From the NCBI GenBank assembly GCA_030272585.1, contig BSYQ01000007.1, positions 2,236,001 to 2,300,000 of the forward strand: a DNA stretch of 64,000 bases, written 5' to 3'. Origin of the DNA: Bryopsis sp. KO-2023. Lineage: Eukaryota > Chlorophyta > Ulvophyceae > Bryopsidales > Bryopsidaceae. The notes beneath the pieces were generated by a model. The model had not been told where the DNA came from, did no database searches, and saw nothing but the letters and a program-made list of their open reading frames with translations. The position numbers were made by a program, and so were the translations under genes. Below, one piece after another: positions 24,276 to 36,479 of the stretch (positions are counted from its first letter, which is position 1; the number at the start of each line of letters is the position of its first letter).

Positions 24276-27200
24276 CTATTTGTAAAATCTCCGCAACGCA
24301 AATGGCACCCCCTCAGGAATGCCATCTCCTTCCTCCACCCCTCCATCTTCCGCCACCTTCGTCGAAAAACAGAACCAGGCACATTTTTTAACAAACTCAA
24401 CATCGCTTTTCACTGAAGCGCAATAATAACGAAAACTCTTGAAAACACCTACCCGTTGCTTGTGCTCCTCATGTTTCTCTTTCTTTTTCTTGGCATTTTC
24501 TCGCAGTAATGCGCCTTCTTTCCTGGCTTGGACGCGGCTGGGTTTGTTTTTGCCCTTCATTCTGGTTTTTCTCCTGGGCTCTTGCTCATCGGTCGCTTCT
24601 TCCTCATTTTTCGAATTTTTTGGGTCCCCGTCTTCATCTTCGGAAGAAAATATCTCTGACAATTCATCCTCCGATTCTTTTGCCTCCGTTGGTGTCACTT
24701 TAGGGGCTTTTGGCACGACCTAAAATAAGGAGGAGAAAAAGCAAAAAAAAAGCCTCTCTTTCACCAAATATAACACAGGTAAAAGAATCAACGAGCTAAC
24801 AGACATAGGTTGGAAAAAAAAGTAAGCATTTTTCGAAAAAGGGGTCGTTATGCTTTTTCAAAAAAGAAAAAGCAAAGTCGCTTGTGGACCCTCTGTCGAA
24901 ATGAAGAAAAAAAAATGCATGACTACGTTTTTTGGGTTTTTTTTTCCTTTTCTTTCCCGACACAATTCAACAGGACTGGAGCTGCTGACAGACATAAGGC
25001 AACGACAGACATCATGGCAAATTCACCCTACATGAAAAATAAAAATAAAAAAATACTTGCCTTGGCCACCGCAGTCGGGTCCAACATGATCATCTCCGGC
25101 TGAATTTTGTCCAGCAACTGCTTGACCTCCATTTCCCTTCTGCCTTGCCTCGTTTGGAAAGGATTTGCGACCAAAGAGTCGAAATTGGGTTCACCAGCCC
25201 CAGGGACGAGCACAGTGGAAATCCCCTTGGCATGTCCAATGCCCAACACATCTTCGTACGGGCAAAACCTTATTCGTTCGACGTCTCCGTACAGCACTTT
25301 GTGTCGCAAGTACGGCTCCGCCTGTTTTTCGGACAATGCGTCTTTCCAGACCTGACAGCCATCAGCATAAGAAATCAAAATCTCACCAAACGGGACTCAC
25401 ACTTCGGTTTTATGTTCTTTGCAGGTCATTTAAGGCGTGCTGGACCTCCAGGTTTCGAAAAAGGTATTGATCGTGATAAGGTTTTATCATTAAAACATCT
25501 AGATTAATTTTATAGAAAATACACCCCCCACTGCACAGGTTTCTCAGGGCTGAATTCTGAAGGGGGTGGAAAATCCCTGCTCTGTTTTGTGGCATAAACA
25601 CAAACCTCCAGTTCTTTTTTTTTTCCCAACGATGTTACCAAAGTTCGACACATCCGCACATAACTGAGATATATCCGTATCGGTCTCACCTCGATTCTAT
25701 TACCGGCAGCCACAGCTATAATGCCTGTCTGACTGACATCCAACGAATCTGTGGACCCAGTGGTGGAGTAGGAATGCAGCTCTTCGTATTTTCTAACATC
25801 CCAGACCTGTGAAGGAAAGCGGTATGCCAGGGGATGAACCAAAAAGTGAAAAAACATACATCAATTAATTTGATCTTTTCCGAAAGCCTCCATGGATGTC
25901 ATGTTGCACCAAAACAAAGCTCCTAGGTGGATTCTGCTTTGACCGAAACGGCAATTTCCATCAGCAGCATCACAACACGCGCCCCCCCCTTCCTTTCCCA
26001 AACCAAGAAAAAAAAAAATGAAAAAAGTTTCTCGGATTTCACCCGAAAGCCCAATTTTTTTTTTGTCACTTGATCAATTCTCCTGTTCAATTTCTGCCTG
26101 AATTACATGTTTAATACCTTAATTCGTCGATCCCCCCCAGCAGTCACCATGTACCTCCCCGATCCATCGATGGCGAGCGAACGAATGGGAGCTCTGTGGC
26201 AAAGCATCCTCACTACGGGGTCTTTGTGATTGGGTGTCCACATCGTCACCGACCCCAAATCATGCCCACAACACAAAACCGCATTCCACGGATTGTGCCG
26301 CATTACTCGGCAAGACCCCTTCTTCGTGTTTGTTCGAGCAACCATTCGGCCAGTGCTCGTATCTTGCCAGCAAACCACACCTACGGACAAAAAAAATCCA
26401 AAAATCAAATCGATCAGGCAGGCGAAACACTCGCTGGTGGCGTTGTTTGTTTCGCAATATGCCACTGGGTCTGACTCTTATTTTAGCTTGAATTGTCGCA
26501 GCTTTTGACGATGCTGGATGAAGTTTTGTGCTGACGGAATCACCTATGTTTTGATTTGGACAGATGGAGGTGTACCTCTCTCTCCGATGGAACAGAGTAA
26601 AAAGTGATAAGGCAAATACTCCAAACAATATGGTTTCGTTTGGTCGCTCAAGCGATGCAACTCCTCCCCATCCTGGTTGTAAATATAGACGTGGTTTTTC
26701 TGGGCCGCCGCCCAAAAAAGGTGATTGTGCAAGAATTTCACATCCCTGACCGTTTCCCTAACCTGGGTTCCAAAAAACAAAAACAAAAAAACACTGTCAG
26801 AAACTTTCTCAAAAAAGAAAAAGAACAAAATTCAGAGGAAATTTCGCCCGCCATATCCGATGCATAAAGACCCCAACTCACCACCAAGGAAAAATCATAA
26901 GCAACGAACGATAAGAACTGAGAAAAACAAACAAAAACCCAGAGACATTTCATTTCATTTCATTTTTTTTATTTTTTTCATTTATTTTTTTCACGGCAGG
27001 AAACGCTCACATGAATTTCATTCAGCAGCTTCTTGCTCTGCCAGTCGAATTCAGCCAGATGACCTTTTCGCCCCCCGATCACCATGTACCTTCCGTTTCT
27101 AGTGAAATCCACATTGTAAGGTCCCAATTGACCCAAATCCATGTCGAAAACTTTTTTTCCTGCACCGATTTCCACCTCATCCACGATCTCCTTCTGTGAG

Positions 27201-28134
27201 TATCGATGTGTCGCCTCATCCTCTGCCATGGCATCAAAAAAAACAAAAATAAATAAAAAAAAGGATCTAAAAAAAAAATCATAAGCTTAAGCCTTTTTTA
27301 TAGATTTGGTCGAAACGCACAGAAAAGGGAAAACGATGACAAGGAATTTTAAATGGCGATGTGTTGTGGAGCCACCATGTCTTCTATCAGATAAATTTAT
27401 TTCTTTATTTTAATTTTTGGAGTTTTTGCGCTACAACCAAATATGGTAAATGTTGAGAATGTTCTGCAAAATGCCAGGCAAGCATTTGAAGAAAAAAAGG
27501 ATTAAAAAAAAAAGTTCTGCAACCAACTAGAACAATAATTTAATTTTGGTTTTACAAATAGCCAAAATATATTTCTTGTCCGGGAACCCCACATCCATCA
27601 ATTATTTCACCCCTCAGAAAGAAAAAGCAACAACTAAATTCCATCATCAATTCTACATTCGTTTTTTTCCAAACCTCATCAAATCAGGAGGTGGCATTTT
27701 CGAAAAAGATGGAAATGGTTTCACTCCAAAAACCAATTAAATCCTTGCAAGCTTTTACTGACCTCCAGCTTCGATGTAACCAGCACCCCCTGGCAGCAAC
27801 CATTTCTCAAGTTTTTTCTTGGATTTTTCTGCCTCCTTCACCAAATTCTGTTGATACCTCAGCTTATGCCCAAAAGCAAACTCTTGAGCCCCCTTCCCAC
27901 GCTTATGCACCCCTCCATTTTTCTCATACGGATTCCGCCGCTTTCGCGACTGAGTTCCTTCTTCCCTAAGAAAACAGAAAGCATGGAGTGCTGAGTTTCC
28001 TTCTTGACGCAACGAGAGGGGGGCAGCCTGGTTTCAAAGGAAGAAAAAAGATCGCACCCTTTTTCCTCGAGAGATTTGTTGGACTCGGCCCAGTCGTGGA
28101 GTCGCTTTTCTTGGTGACTCTGTTGCGCAGCCAT
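24276..28134 (-). CDS. UTP7: UTP7/WDR46, small-subunit processome WD40 protein (565 aa, 9 exons)
   Basis: This WD40 protein is a U3 snoRNP/SSU-processome subunit needed for 18S rRNA maturation in the nucleolus. Exons: 28134-28058, 27965-27763, 27222-27011, 26762-26576, 26380-26118, 25806-25690, 25351-25061, 24719-24453, 24356-24276; every junction keeps frame. Signature stretches: LLPGGAGYIEAG; GPYNVDFTRNGRYMVIGGRK and AEFDWQSKKLLNEIH; VRDVKFLHN; EYLPYHFLLCSIGE; MLCHRAPIRSLAIDGSGRYM. The BING4CT domain has GDVERIRFCPYEDVLGIGHA, LVPGAGEPNFDSL and LLDKIQPEMI. The tail is acidic then Lys/Arg-rich, ending GVPFALRRFYK. The intron after exon 7 has a GC donor (AAG|GCAAGT). The first exon donor is GTGCGA; the start is inferred but gives a plausible basic N-terminus. 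Confidence 0.92.
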
Positions 28135-29245
28135 CGAAATCCCCTCCACCGGAAAATGGGAAGGCTTCTTGTTGATGCAATCGTAAATCTCACGGTCGGA
28201 CTCGCACAAGAATGTGTCAGACTGTAACATTGGGTGGTGGATGTACAATGTATGGCTTCATTACGATCAGCAGGTTTACATTCGTAAGGGTTTTTTTTCT
28301 TTTCTTTTTCTTGTCCTATTTCCTGCATCTTGGAGGGTGATGGCTCTCTTTTGCTGTGGGTTGTAATTGTTGAGAGGAACTTTCGGAACGTTTTTCTTTT
28401 CAATCTTCTTTATTTGAAGATATTTCACGTTCGTTGAATTTAGCTGAATCGACCTATGCATCTTTGCATTCTTGATGGTCTTAGTGTCTTTGTGGGTACA
28501 CACAAAAGCCAATGGAATTTCAGCATTAAAATACACATATTCACATTTGATTTTTGCTGATCCTTGTAATAGGAGAATATCTCTCCTACACAATGTAATT
28601 GATGTTTGTTTGTTTGTTTTTGTAATTGTTGATTGATTGATCGACTCTCATAACCCAATTTCTTTTGGTCGGTTTTGAGTCAAATCAATTTTTTAAACTC
28701 AAACAGCACCATATCTTTCAACGCTCTTCCTCAGTCTCGGTGCTTTGTCGACAAGGAAATCCTTGGCATTGCTGCAGTTCACCTGAATGACACAGAAGGT
28801 GCAACGATTGCTCCCCTGCAAATAATGCCTCGGCTTCTTCGCGTGTAATTATGTTATGTTATGTAATAATGCCTCGGCCAGGCTTGACTTGACGCGATAG
28901 GCTGAAAGGTTTTGTCAAATCTCTGGTGGCGCTGCTTGTCAACCCAGGTGATTAGACATGGCACTCCTTTGTGGCGTTACGATGAAAAACTTCAAACCCC
29001 CAGCTCCATTATCACCATCGTGCTGCGCAGGCATTCTGCACAATACCCCACTCTTGCTTCGTTTCGAACAAAAATCGATCCTGAAAAATTCGGGCCCGGT
29101 GCTGTTGCGTTGTTCGCCCCTGGTCGCCCAGCCTTTCGCCAGTTCCTTCCTCGACGGTAGTGCACCCACGATCGATTTTCTGTGATTGTGTTTTAAAATG
29201 CGGTGTGCTGTTGAGTGAGCTTTTTTTTTTTCCTTTTTCCTGCAG
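28135..29245. other. Upstream region of UTP7, no supported gene
   Basis: This holds the presumed promoter of UTP7 (reading leftwards). From 28910 to 29165 a GC-richer patch has short overlapping open frames on both strands. One plus-strand frame is Ser/Leu/Pro-rich and could be a remnant of a transit peptide belonging to the POR pseudogene that follows. No family is recognisable in it. Confidence 0.35.
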
Positions 29246-29530
29246 GCTTCCATGAGAACTGTCCTGCACCTCGATCTCGCTTCTCTGGGCAGCGTTCGTC
29301 AGCGTTCGCGTCGGAGTTCAAGGCGAGCGGGATGATTTTGGACGTGCTGGTGTGCAACGCCGCGGTTTACTTGCCGCAAACGAAGGAGCCCACGTGCACG
29401 GCCGACGGGTTAAAACTCAGCGTTGGAAGGAATCACTATCGAGACCTGTTGGCTCGCTTGTCCCAATTCTGGAGCTGTGATCTGCGTCGTTGAGGTTGGA
29501 AAGTCGGAGATGGCGGCGGAGAGGTGATGG
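29246..29530 (+). pseudogene. Protochlorophyllide oxidoreductase (POR) fragment, frameshifted
   Basis: POR reduces protochlorophyllide to chlorophyllide with NADPH and light. Three adjacent pieces match the family in order but in different frames. First, TVLHLDLASLGSVRQ (from about 29258) lies in one frame. Then FASEFKASG plus LDVLVCNAAVYLP and KEPTCTADGLKLSVG lies in another (to about 29440). Finally NSGAVICVV (from about 29465) lies in a third. The diagnostic NHLGHFLL stretch is degraded to NHYRDLLARL. An intact-looking splice acceptor (TTTTTCCTGCAG) precedes the fragment. The N-terminal Rossmann glycine motif and everything after the VVGS-like strand were not found, so this is a truncated, disrupted copy. 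It is strong evidence that the organism is photosynthetic or of photosynthetic descent. Confidence 0.75.
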
Positions 29531-30719
29531 TATATTTTATATCTAGCAAAACAGCGTAATCTGACGAGCGATAGCGATAGCCGGCCGGCTTCCAGAACGC
29601 GATCTCACCAAATAACACATACACATCTTTTATTGTATTGTTCTCTGTTTTCAATCAACCATCTGGTATGTTGCAGGAATAACCCACCCATGGAGCAGCC
29701 TGGTCCCTGACCCTCAACCCACAGCACTGGTATGTTTTTTTTCTTGTTTTTTTTTCTTTTTTTTTTTTTTTGTCTTGTTCTTTTTGTCTTGTTTTGTTTT
29801 GTTTTTGTTTGTTTGTTTTTCCTCGAAGGGAGGAGTTGAATTCTGAGAAGACACCAGCAAAGCATCCAGAAGCACCTCAGTGATGGCGTCCAGGAGGTTT
29901 GGAGGTTGTGAAATTCACCAATGAGGAGGTGGGGAGCATCATAAGTGAGCTGGAATAAAATTCAGATTTGTGATCCTGTCTTTTTTTTTTTACTTTAACA
30001 AAACTTCTTTCATTCAACCAATGATTTTTATTTATTTATTTATTTCCCCTTGGATTTCTTTCTTTCTTTTTTGTTGTATGGTAGCAGGGAGGAAAAGGGC
30101 CCAAGATTATCGATGAAATGTGCATATGATGGATGAAGGCATGCGCTCGGACAGTGGGTGGGGGTGCTGTTGAAACTTTTGAACAATTCATAAAGTGAAC
30201 AGAACAATATGTATTTTTCCCTGCACATAATTCAATTTTTTTTTAATAAGTCTGATACATCGATTGTCTTTGCTCGAGGATATGGTGGGTGTAGTGTTTT
30301 TCATCTTTTGTTGCATCCATTTTTTCCCCCTGAAATTCTGGTTGTGATTTTTTTTTGTATTTAAGAAAAAAAATCTGTGGGATTTAGATTACTGACGGGC
30401 CCTGCTGAGCTACTGTTTATCCATGGAGTCCACACTGCGAATTCAGATTTTTGATGGAACCACGACAAGGATTGGGTCCTATCGTCAGTAGCAGAACATC
30501 CTTCGGGCAGGCAAAAATATCCCAATTTTTTTTTAATTTTTTTTTTGCGAGCGAATTCAAAATTATAATTGTTGTCTTATTCATTTATTTTATTTTATTT
30601 TGCACTCGCTTTTCGTTGCTCTTACTACCTTTTTTTTGTTATTTTAGCTGCAGGCAGAGATGAATAGTGGATAGGCATGAAACAATGTGTTGTGTACATG
30701 CCTCTTTGTGCAATGCAAA
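29531..30719. other. Intergenic region, no gene seen
   Basis: T-rich and A-rich sequence with TTTG/TTTTG runs near 29760-29820 and short TTTA runs near 30028. A few short open frames translate to low-complexity Lys/Thr peptides. No family is recognised. Confidence 0.45.
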
Positions 30720-30990
30720 CACCCAAACATTGAAAACACCGAAACACTGAAAAGACACTGAAAACCACTTGGAACACTGAACCACTGAACACTCGGAACA
30801 AACACGGAACACTGGACAAAACACTGAACACTGGAACATTGAAAACACTCGGAACAAACACTGAACACTCGGAACAAACACTGAACACTGAAAACCATTG
30901 TAACCACTGAAAACATTGAACACTCTAAACCACTGAAACCATAATGTTTTTTCCAAACACTAACACTCTTACCACGGAAAGCACTGGAAC
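30720..30990. repeat. Minisatellite of AACACTGAACACT-type units
   Basis: A degenerate tandem array is built from the core ACACTGAACACTCGGAACA and shorter variants (AACACTGAAAAC, AACCACTGAAC). It shows strong strand asymmetry: the plus strand is almost without T-rich stretches and rich in AAC and GAA. Open minus-strand frames here (repeated Val-Phe-Ser-Val) are a by-product of the repeat. Confidence 0.9.
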
Positions 30991-32074
30991 ATTGAAAACT
31001 AGCACCATCATAAGCTTTGTCCACAACTTTGTCCACAACCCTGTCAATAACCTTGTCCTTCTCTTCTCTGTCCCATCATTTCATTCTCCTAGCCACTGTC
31101 ACATCTGAACACTCTTTCACCAAGACTGACTCATCATCTCCTCTCTCTCCATCACATCGTGAATCTCCGCTGACCTGACTACCTCTCTGCTATATATGAG
31201 TAGCAGAACCTCAAAGTACGAGGTATGATGTGACAGTGATACTCTGAGGTTTTCCACTCACTTCTGACCCATGTATCATTGTTTCTCATTATTGCACTCA
31301 GTCTGTCTGGGGGATATTCATGCTGTGGGTCTTACTACAGCGTCAAGATTACTTGCACTTATGCGAGTATTCATGTGTGTGTGTGTTCTTGGCAAATTCG
31401 CCGCACTTTAACATGATGCATCTGTATGCTGGGATATAGACACCAAAGGACCATCCACCTATCCAGTGTGGAGTTCCTGCATTTCATGCACCTTCATGTC
31501 CGAAAACTGAACGTTTCGAATGTTTCTGGCACGTACCATTTCGCCTGACGGTTTTAGTGTATGGGAACGTTACAAGGATAGTGAAAAGAGTGTTTATAAA
31601 AAGGTTATTTGAGGTGAAAGTTGTTCGGCCGGCCTGGACTCTCTATCACCACACCGTCGACAGTGTAAGAAACACTGGTGACGCATACGGTCGAACTACT
31701 GCGATCGAAAGAAGTATATATATATATACCCCCCAAAAGCGTCACGCCACGAAAGTGAACACACAACACACCCACGGTAACAATCCCAAGCAACTCCCAA
31801 GGCCAATGTCGAGCCCACCCTCCATCCACCCGTTTCTGACAAGCTCCCACAAAAAGCCCAAGGCTGGCTAGTGCAGATGATGTAAGTCGATGATGGGACT
31901 GGACTGGGTAAAGTCGCTGGTGTCGGACATGAGACGTGACTGGACTCCGTGGCAGCCACCACCACCCCAATTCGCCAGGCGGCTACCAAAGCTACCCTTA
32001 CTGTTTTGCGCCCTTACTATCTTCTACCTACACGTCAGATTTTTTTTTCTTACTGACGCACGCACAAGGGAAGA
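30991..32074. other. Upstream region of the DCD gene
   Basis: No recognised gene. From about 31550 the sequence becomes GC- and CpG-richer, like the 5' regions of other genes here, and leads into the DCD start at 32075. A TA microsatellite sits at about 31713-31725. Confidence 0.4.
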
Positions 32075-35000
32075 ATGGACGGTCTCGGAGATACTCGAGA
32101 TACTGAAGATACTGGCACCCCACACGACAAGCGAGACGGAACAGGCCACGGGCCCCTCGATGGTGACGGTGGTAGTGATGGCGATCGATTTGGTGGAGCG
32201 TTCGTTGTCGGCTGCACGAGTTCAACTGAGGCGGAGTTCTTGGATCGGAACGTGTTCGGATTGCCGGCCAACTTGTTGTCAGAGGTCGAAAAATTGCGCC
32301 CAGGGGTGACGTTATTCCTCTTCAACTCCGAAGAAAGGGTACGTACGTACGCTGGAATTAATTCCTCTGGAACTTTGTTTTTCTTCGTTCGGATGAACAC
32401 TCATGTATATCAATGCGTCCTCTGTTTTGTTTTTTTTGAAGGTTTTTGTTGGATCGTTCGTCGCATCTTCGAATGGAGCTGAAAATATCGTACCGAGCGC
32501 ATGGGGTGGACAGTTTCCAGCGCAGGTGTGCGTCGTTCCACTGGCTGTCGAGAGGCGAGTTCCTGAGGCCGACTTCAAACCAATGCTCCAAGGCACCGAG
32601 CTGGGTAGCCAGAGCTTCATCCACAGGCTGACACAGGAGCAGGTACCCCAACTCAGAAGCAATCCCATTCAACCAATCGAATTTGCTGTTGCTTACACCC
32701 CTGATGCAGATGAGGAATCAACCTTTTCGACATGTTGACATAATTCTTCCCTAAGAATCCCTAAGAGTGAACTACCAAAACAAAAAAGCAGATCAGAGCC
32801 ATTGGTCTGCCCACAGTCCCCCCCCCAAAAATGGAGTTGCCAGTGTTTTTGTTTTGATTTATTGCAACGATTGCGCTGACTTAAAGAAAAACTCGCAGAG
32901 CTCCTTTCTTCCTCTCTCGGCTGCAGCGGTTCATCGATTGATTTTTTCTATACATATATAGAGAGGGGGAAATTAAAGCCAACAGCGGGGCAAGAGAGAA
33001 TGGGACTGTTGATCGGGATCGATTTTTTTTATTCCCTTCTGATATTTGCAGGTTTCTGTGTTGGGGAAATCCTCTCTGCATCAAGAAATGAATGCTTGTG
33101 TGCATCTGCAGGCCACCAATCTGTCCAAGCTTTTCGAGGTCCCTCCCCAAACAAACGGTGATGAAGAAACTGGTGCAAGGCCAAATATCGGTGGGGAAAT
33201 CAGCGGACCAGTTCTCGGAGGAGGTAAATATCATCGCCAAAGAAAAGAAAGAAAAAATTGAAAGAAAAAAATGGGATGCAGCAGCGATTTATCAACACTC
33301 ACCCACCAGAAAAAAAAAAAAAAAAAAACCTTTGTAAAAACCTTGTCGATAAAGTGTCCTACAAATTATATCGAAGCTCAAAATTGGGTGAAAATAATGG
33401 GTCGAGGAAAAAACAAAACAAACCAGTTTAGTACTGTTTTTTTGAATGTAATCATGGGTGCATCAGTTTTTTTGTTTAATTTTCCTATTTTGGATTTTTA
33501 AATTTTGTGTGTACTTGCGCAGGCTTGGCCCCCTTGAACATTACACGAGCAGACGCGGATGCTGGTGGTGGTGAACCAGAATCTCCCAGCACCCCACCAG
33601 TAAAAAGGATTGATTGGGAAGAGTTCGATCGCCAGGTCGACAATGGTGTGGACCAGGGATTCCTACCAAGGCTTCAAGATGGTGGCCCAAGTAAGTTCAG
33701 AACCCCCCCCCCCCCCAAAAAAAAAAAAAAAAACCTTTGTAAAAACCTTGTCGATAAAGTGTCCTACAAATTATATCGAAGCTCAAAATTGGGTGAAAAT
33801 AATAGGTCGAGGAAAAAACAAAACAAACCAGTTTAGTATTGTTTATTTGAATGTAATCATGGGTGCATCAGTTTTTCTGTTTAATTTTCCTATTTTGGAT
33901 TTTTAAATTTTGTGTGTAATTGTGCAGGCTTGGCCCCCTTGAACATTACACGAGCAGACGCGGATGCTGGTGGTGGTGGTGGTGGTGGTGGTGGTGAACC
34001 AGAATCTCCCAGCACCCCACCAATAAAAAAAATTGATTGGGACGAGTTCGATCGCCAGGTCGACAATGGTGTGGACCAGGGATTCCTACCAAGGCTTCAA
34101 GATGGTGGCCCAAGTAAGTTCAGAACCCCCCCCCCCCCAAAAAAAAAAGAAGAGTAAAGAATGCCTTTTGGCCTTGTGTAAAGAAATTTCAGGTCGAAAA
34201 ATATGAATTTTAAGAAGATAAATTGCACTGATTTTGTTTCATTCATTGTTTGTTTTCCTTAATATTATTCTTATGATTTTCCTGACTAATCAACTTGGCT
34301 GCAGGTGCTCCCCCTGATCCTGCCCCACCTTTGCCAAACTCTCCACCTGCAAATAAAGCAATCAACGACGGGAGAGGAAAAGAACGCTTGCATTATGGAT
34401 CCGTGGATGCCTGGAATGGTACGCTTCTTCTGTTTTGAATGTATTTGGGTTTCTGAGTGGGAAAGTGGCAACTGCAACTGTTAGTGTCAGCGGTAGGGAA
34501 AAATGTAAATTCTGAACCTTTTCTCTTTTCAACGAGGAATTCTGCAGGGTGTTGCATGAAGGCAGAACTGGCCATGACTGATCTCTCTTGTTATTATTTT
34601 TTGGATTATTATTTTATTTTTTTCCGATTGCAACATGGAACTGGTCCGCCAGTTCACAATGCGTCGTACACCAGACTCTGAATTGTTTTTTTTCCCTCAA
34701 TAATGGGATTGCAGGAGTGTCAACAACCGTGGTGAATGAATCTGCGAAACCAGGAGGCGTGGCAGACTGTTCTGCAAACAATGGGAGTGCAGAAGTGTCA
34801 ACTGCTGACGTCAGGGCATCCGAGAACCCTGCAAATCTGGTGCAAGTCAGTGCACCAGTTGGCGGCGACCATGGCGAACAGACTGGAAATCCGGTGCAAG
34901 TCAGTGCACCTGTTGGTGGTGCATGTGTCGAACAGACTGGAGGGTCTTCCAATATCGCTGGCGCTGTTTTGCAAGCAAGTGTTCCAATGGATGTTGCTGG

Positions 35001-36457
35001 CCAGGGTTCTGTGGCTGCTCCCCATGCAGTTAGACCTTTGCAGCACAACCCACAGGATTCCAGTTCCGGTGGAGCGCCCCCCCTTGCTAACACCAATAAT
35101 TTTGCATTTGGTGTCGGAGCTGGTACCTCGGACGGAGCAAAGCAGCCAACTGGTAGGTCCATCAAAACTATATCCACCCCTCTACAAAAAAAAGTAAATA
35201 AATTTTCCTCTTTCTATCATTTTTTTATTTTTTTTAGAACTTGGCTTTGGGGTCATTGGCGCCCGGCTGTGGCTGTGGATGCTGCTGTGAATGCGACTGT
35301 GGATGCTGCTGTGAATGTGGTTGTGGATGCTGCTGTGAATGCGACTGTGATTGTGGATGTGGCTCTGGATGCTGCTGTGAATGCGGCTGGAAATCCCCCC
35401 CTTAAATCAGAGTTTAATGAGTATAAATGACAACCAGGCTGTGCTTATTTTAGGTTCAAATCAACAGCAGTCCATCGTGGTGAAGAAACGAAGGGTGGAA
35501 GTTCAGAAGATGGCACCCCAGCAGCCCGCCCGTGGTGTCGATGTCCATGGGGATCCCATGGAAGTTGACTCCCCCTCAATCCCAACCCCAACCCCAGCCC
35601 CAGCCCCAATCCATGCGCCTCCCAGATTCTCTCCGAGGATCTTCGACCCCATGGATGCCGACATCACCCCTCCCACAGCCACACCCGTTGGGAGCCGAAA
35701 GAGGAAGGCGGAGAGGGACAGAACCTCCGGGGGGATCTCGCTGGGGGTCATGCAAAGGCCAAAAAAACGGGTGAAACGCAACCTGGCCCCTAGCGAGATT
35801 CCTCTCTCCCAACGGGTGTGGCACGCCATCAAAGTCACCACTGGGTTCCAGGCTGGTGATAACCCTTACAAGGTTAATTTTTTTTTAATTTTTTTTTTCT
35901 TCTTCTTTTCTCCCCTTTATTTTCACTGAATTTGCTGTGGTGTCTTTAGACACATTGAACTGAATTTTGTTGTTTACTGTTTTGATTTTTTTTTTCCTTC
36001 TTCTTTGCTCCCTTTTTTTATTCACTGAATTTGCTGTGGTGTCTTTAGACACATTGAACTGAATTTTTGTTGTTTGCTGTTTTTTTTTTTTCAGAACTTC
36101 GTCCATTTCACGTTGAGCCAGCACTGGCGTTACAGCTGCGCACGAACCTGGCAGATCATGAAGAGCCTCAGGCAGGAGGCCATCAGCTCCAATCGAGTCC
36201 ACTTGTTCGATGAGGTAAGAAAGAAAAGATTCGTGTGGAAAAAAAAACTGCTGACTAAGAGAACCTTTATCGTTTCCCTATTTCTGTTTATTGTTTTCCA
36301 TCAGCCACCGAAGAAAATTAACAAATCATGTGAATTGTGTGTTCTGATTTATTAACTGGTGTATTTTTGTTTTTTAATTCAGGTTGTGGCCGAGGCAGAG
36401 TACAGCCGGTATCACGGCATCATGGACGTGGAACATGGGTATTGCCCATTGTTCTAA
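32075..36457 (+). CDS. DCD-domain protein with duplicated exon and nuclear-type C-terminus (718 aa, 10 exons)
   Basis: The DCD (Development and Cell Death) domain is a plant-lineage domain found in stress and cell-death proteins such as N-rich protein. Exons: 32075-32338, 32442-32642, 33052-33223, 33523-33690, 33928-34113, 34305-34418, 34715-35152, 35454-35872, 36095-36214, 36383-36457; all phases agree. DCD blocks in exons 1-2: GGAFVVGCTSSTEAEFLDRN, VFGLPANLL, KLRPGVTLFLFN, VFVGSFVASSNG, WGGQFPAQVCV, FIHRLTQEQ. Exons 4 and 5 are near-identical tandem copies (GLAPLNITRADADAGGG and the IDWxEFDRQVDNG block). Exon 7 carries two QVSAPVGG repeats. Exon 8 has a TPTPAPAP stretch and two basic clusters (RKRKAERD, RPKKRVKRN) that look like nuclear localisation signals. 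Outside the DCD domain I recognise no family. Confidence 0.82.
33310..34145 (+). repeat. ~410-bp tandem duplication containing one exon plus flanking intron (DCD gene)
   Basis: Two consecutive units each begin with an A-run and CCTTTGTAAAAACCTTGTCG. Each runs through about 180 bases of near-identical intron, contains one 56- or 62-codon exon, and ends in GTAAGTTCAGAA followed by a C-run and A-run. The exon is symmetric (phase 1 at both ends), so duplication keeps the frame. The copies differ by a GGT-codon expansion (three versus nine Gly) and a few substitutions (VKRIDWEEF versus IKKIDWDEF). Confidence 0.92.
35265..35395 (+). repeat. Intronic 24-bp minisatellite (GTGGATGCTGCTGTGAATGC units)
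   Basis: About five degenerate copies of a 24-base unit encode Val-Asp-Ala-Ala-Val-Asn-Ala-Thr in one frame. The array lies in the intron between exons 7 and 8 of the DCD gene. That whole intron is open in the exon 7 frame until 35430, so intron retention would add this repeat and then stop. Confidence 0.85.
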
Positions 36458-36479
36458 GGGTTGTTTTGAAAAAAAAGAA

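Noticed and set aside
34588-35430. 280-residue continuous ORF in the DCD gene
   Set aside because: It is exon 7 read through with flanking introns. Splice sites and phase support a spliced gene instead. The read-through is kept only as an intron-retention idea.
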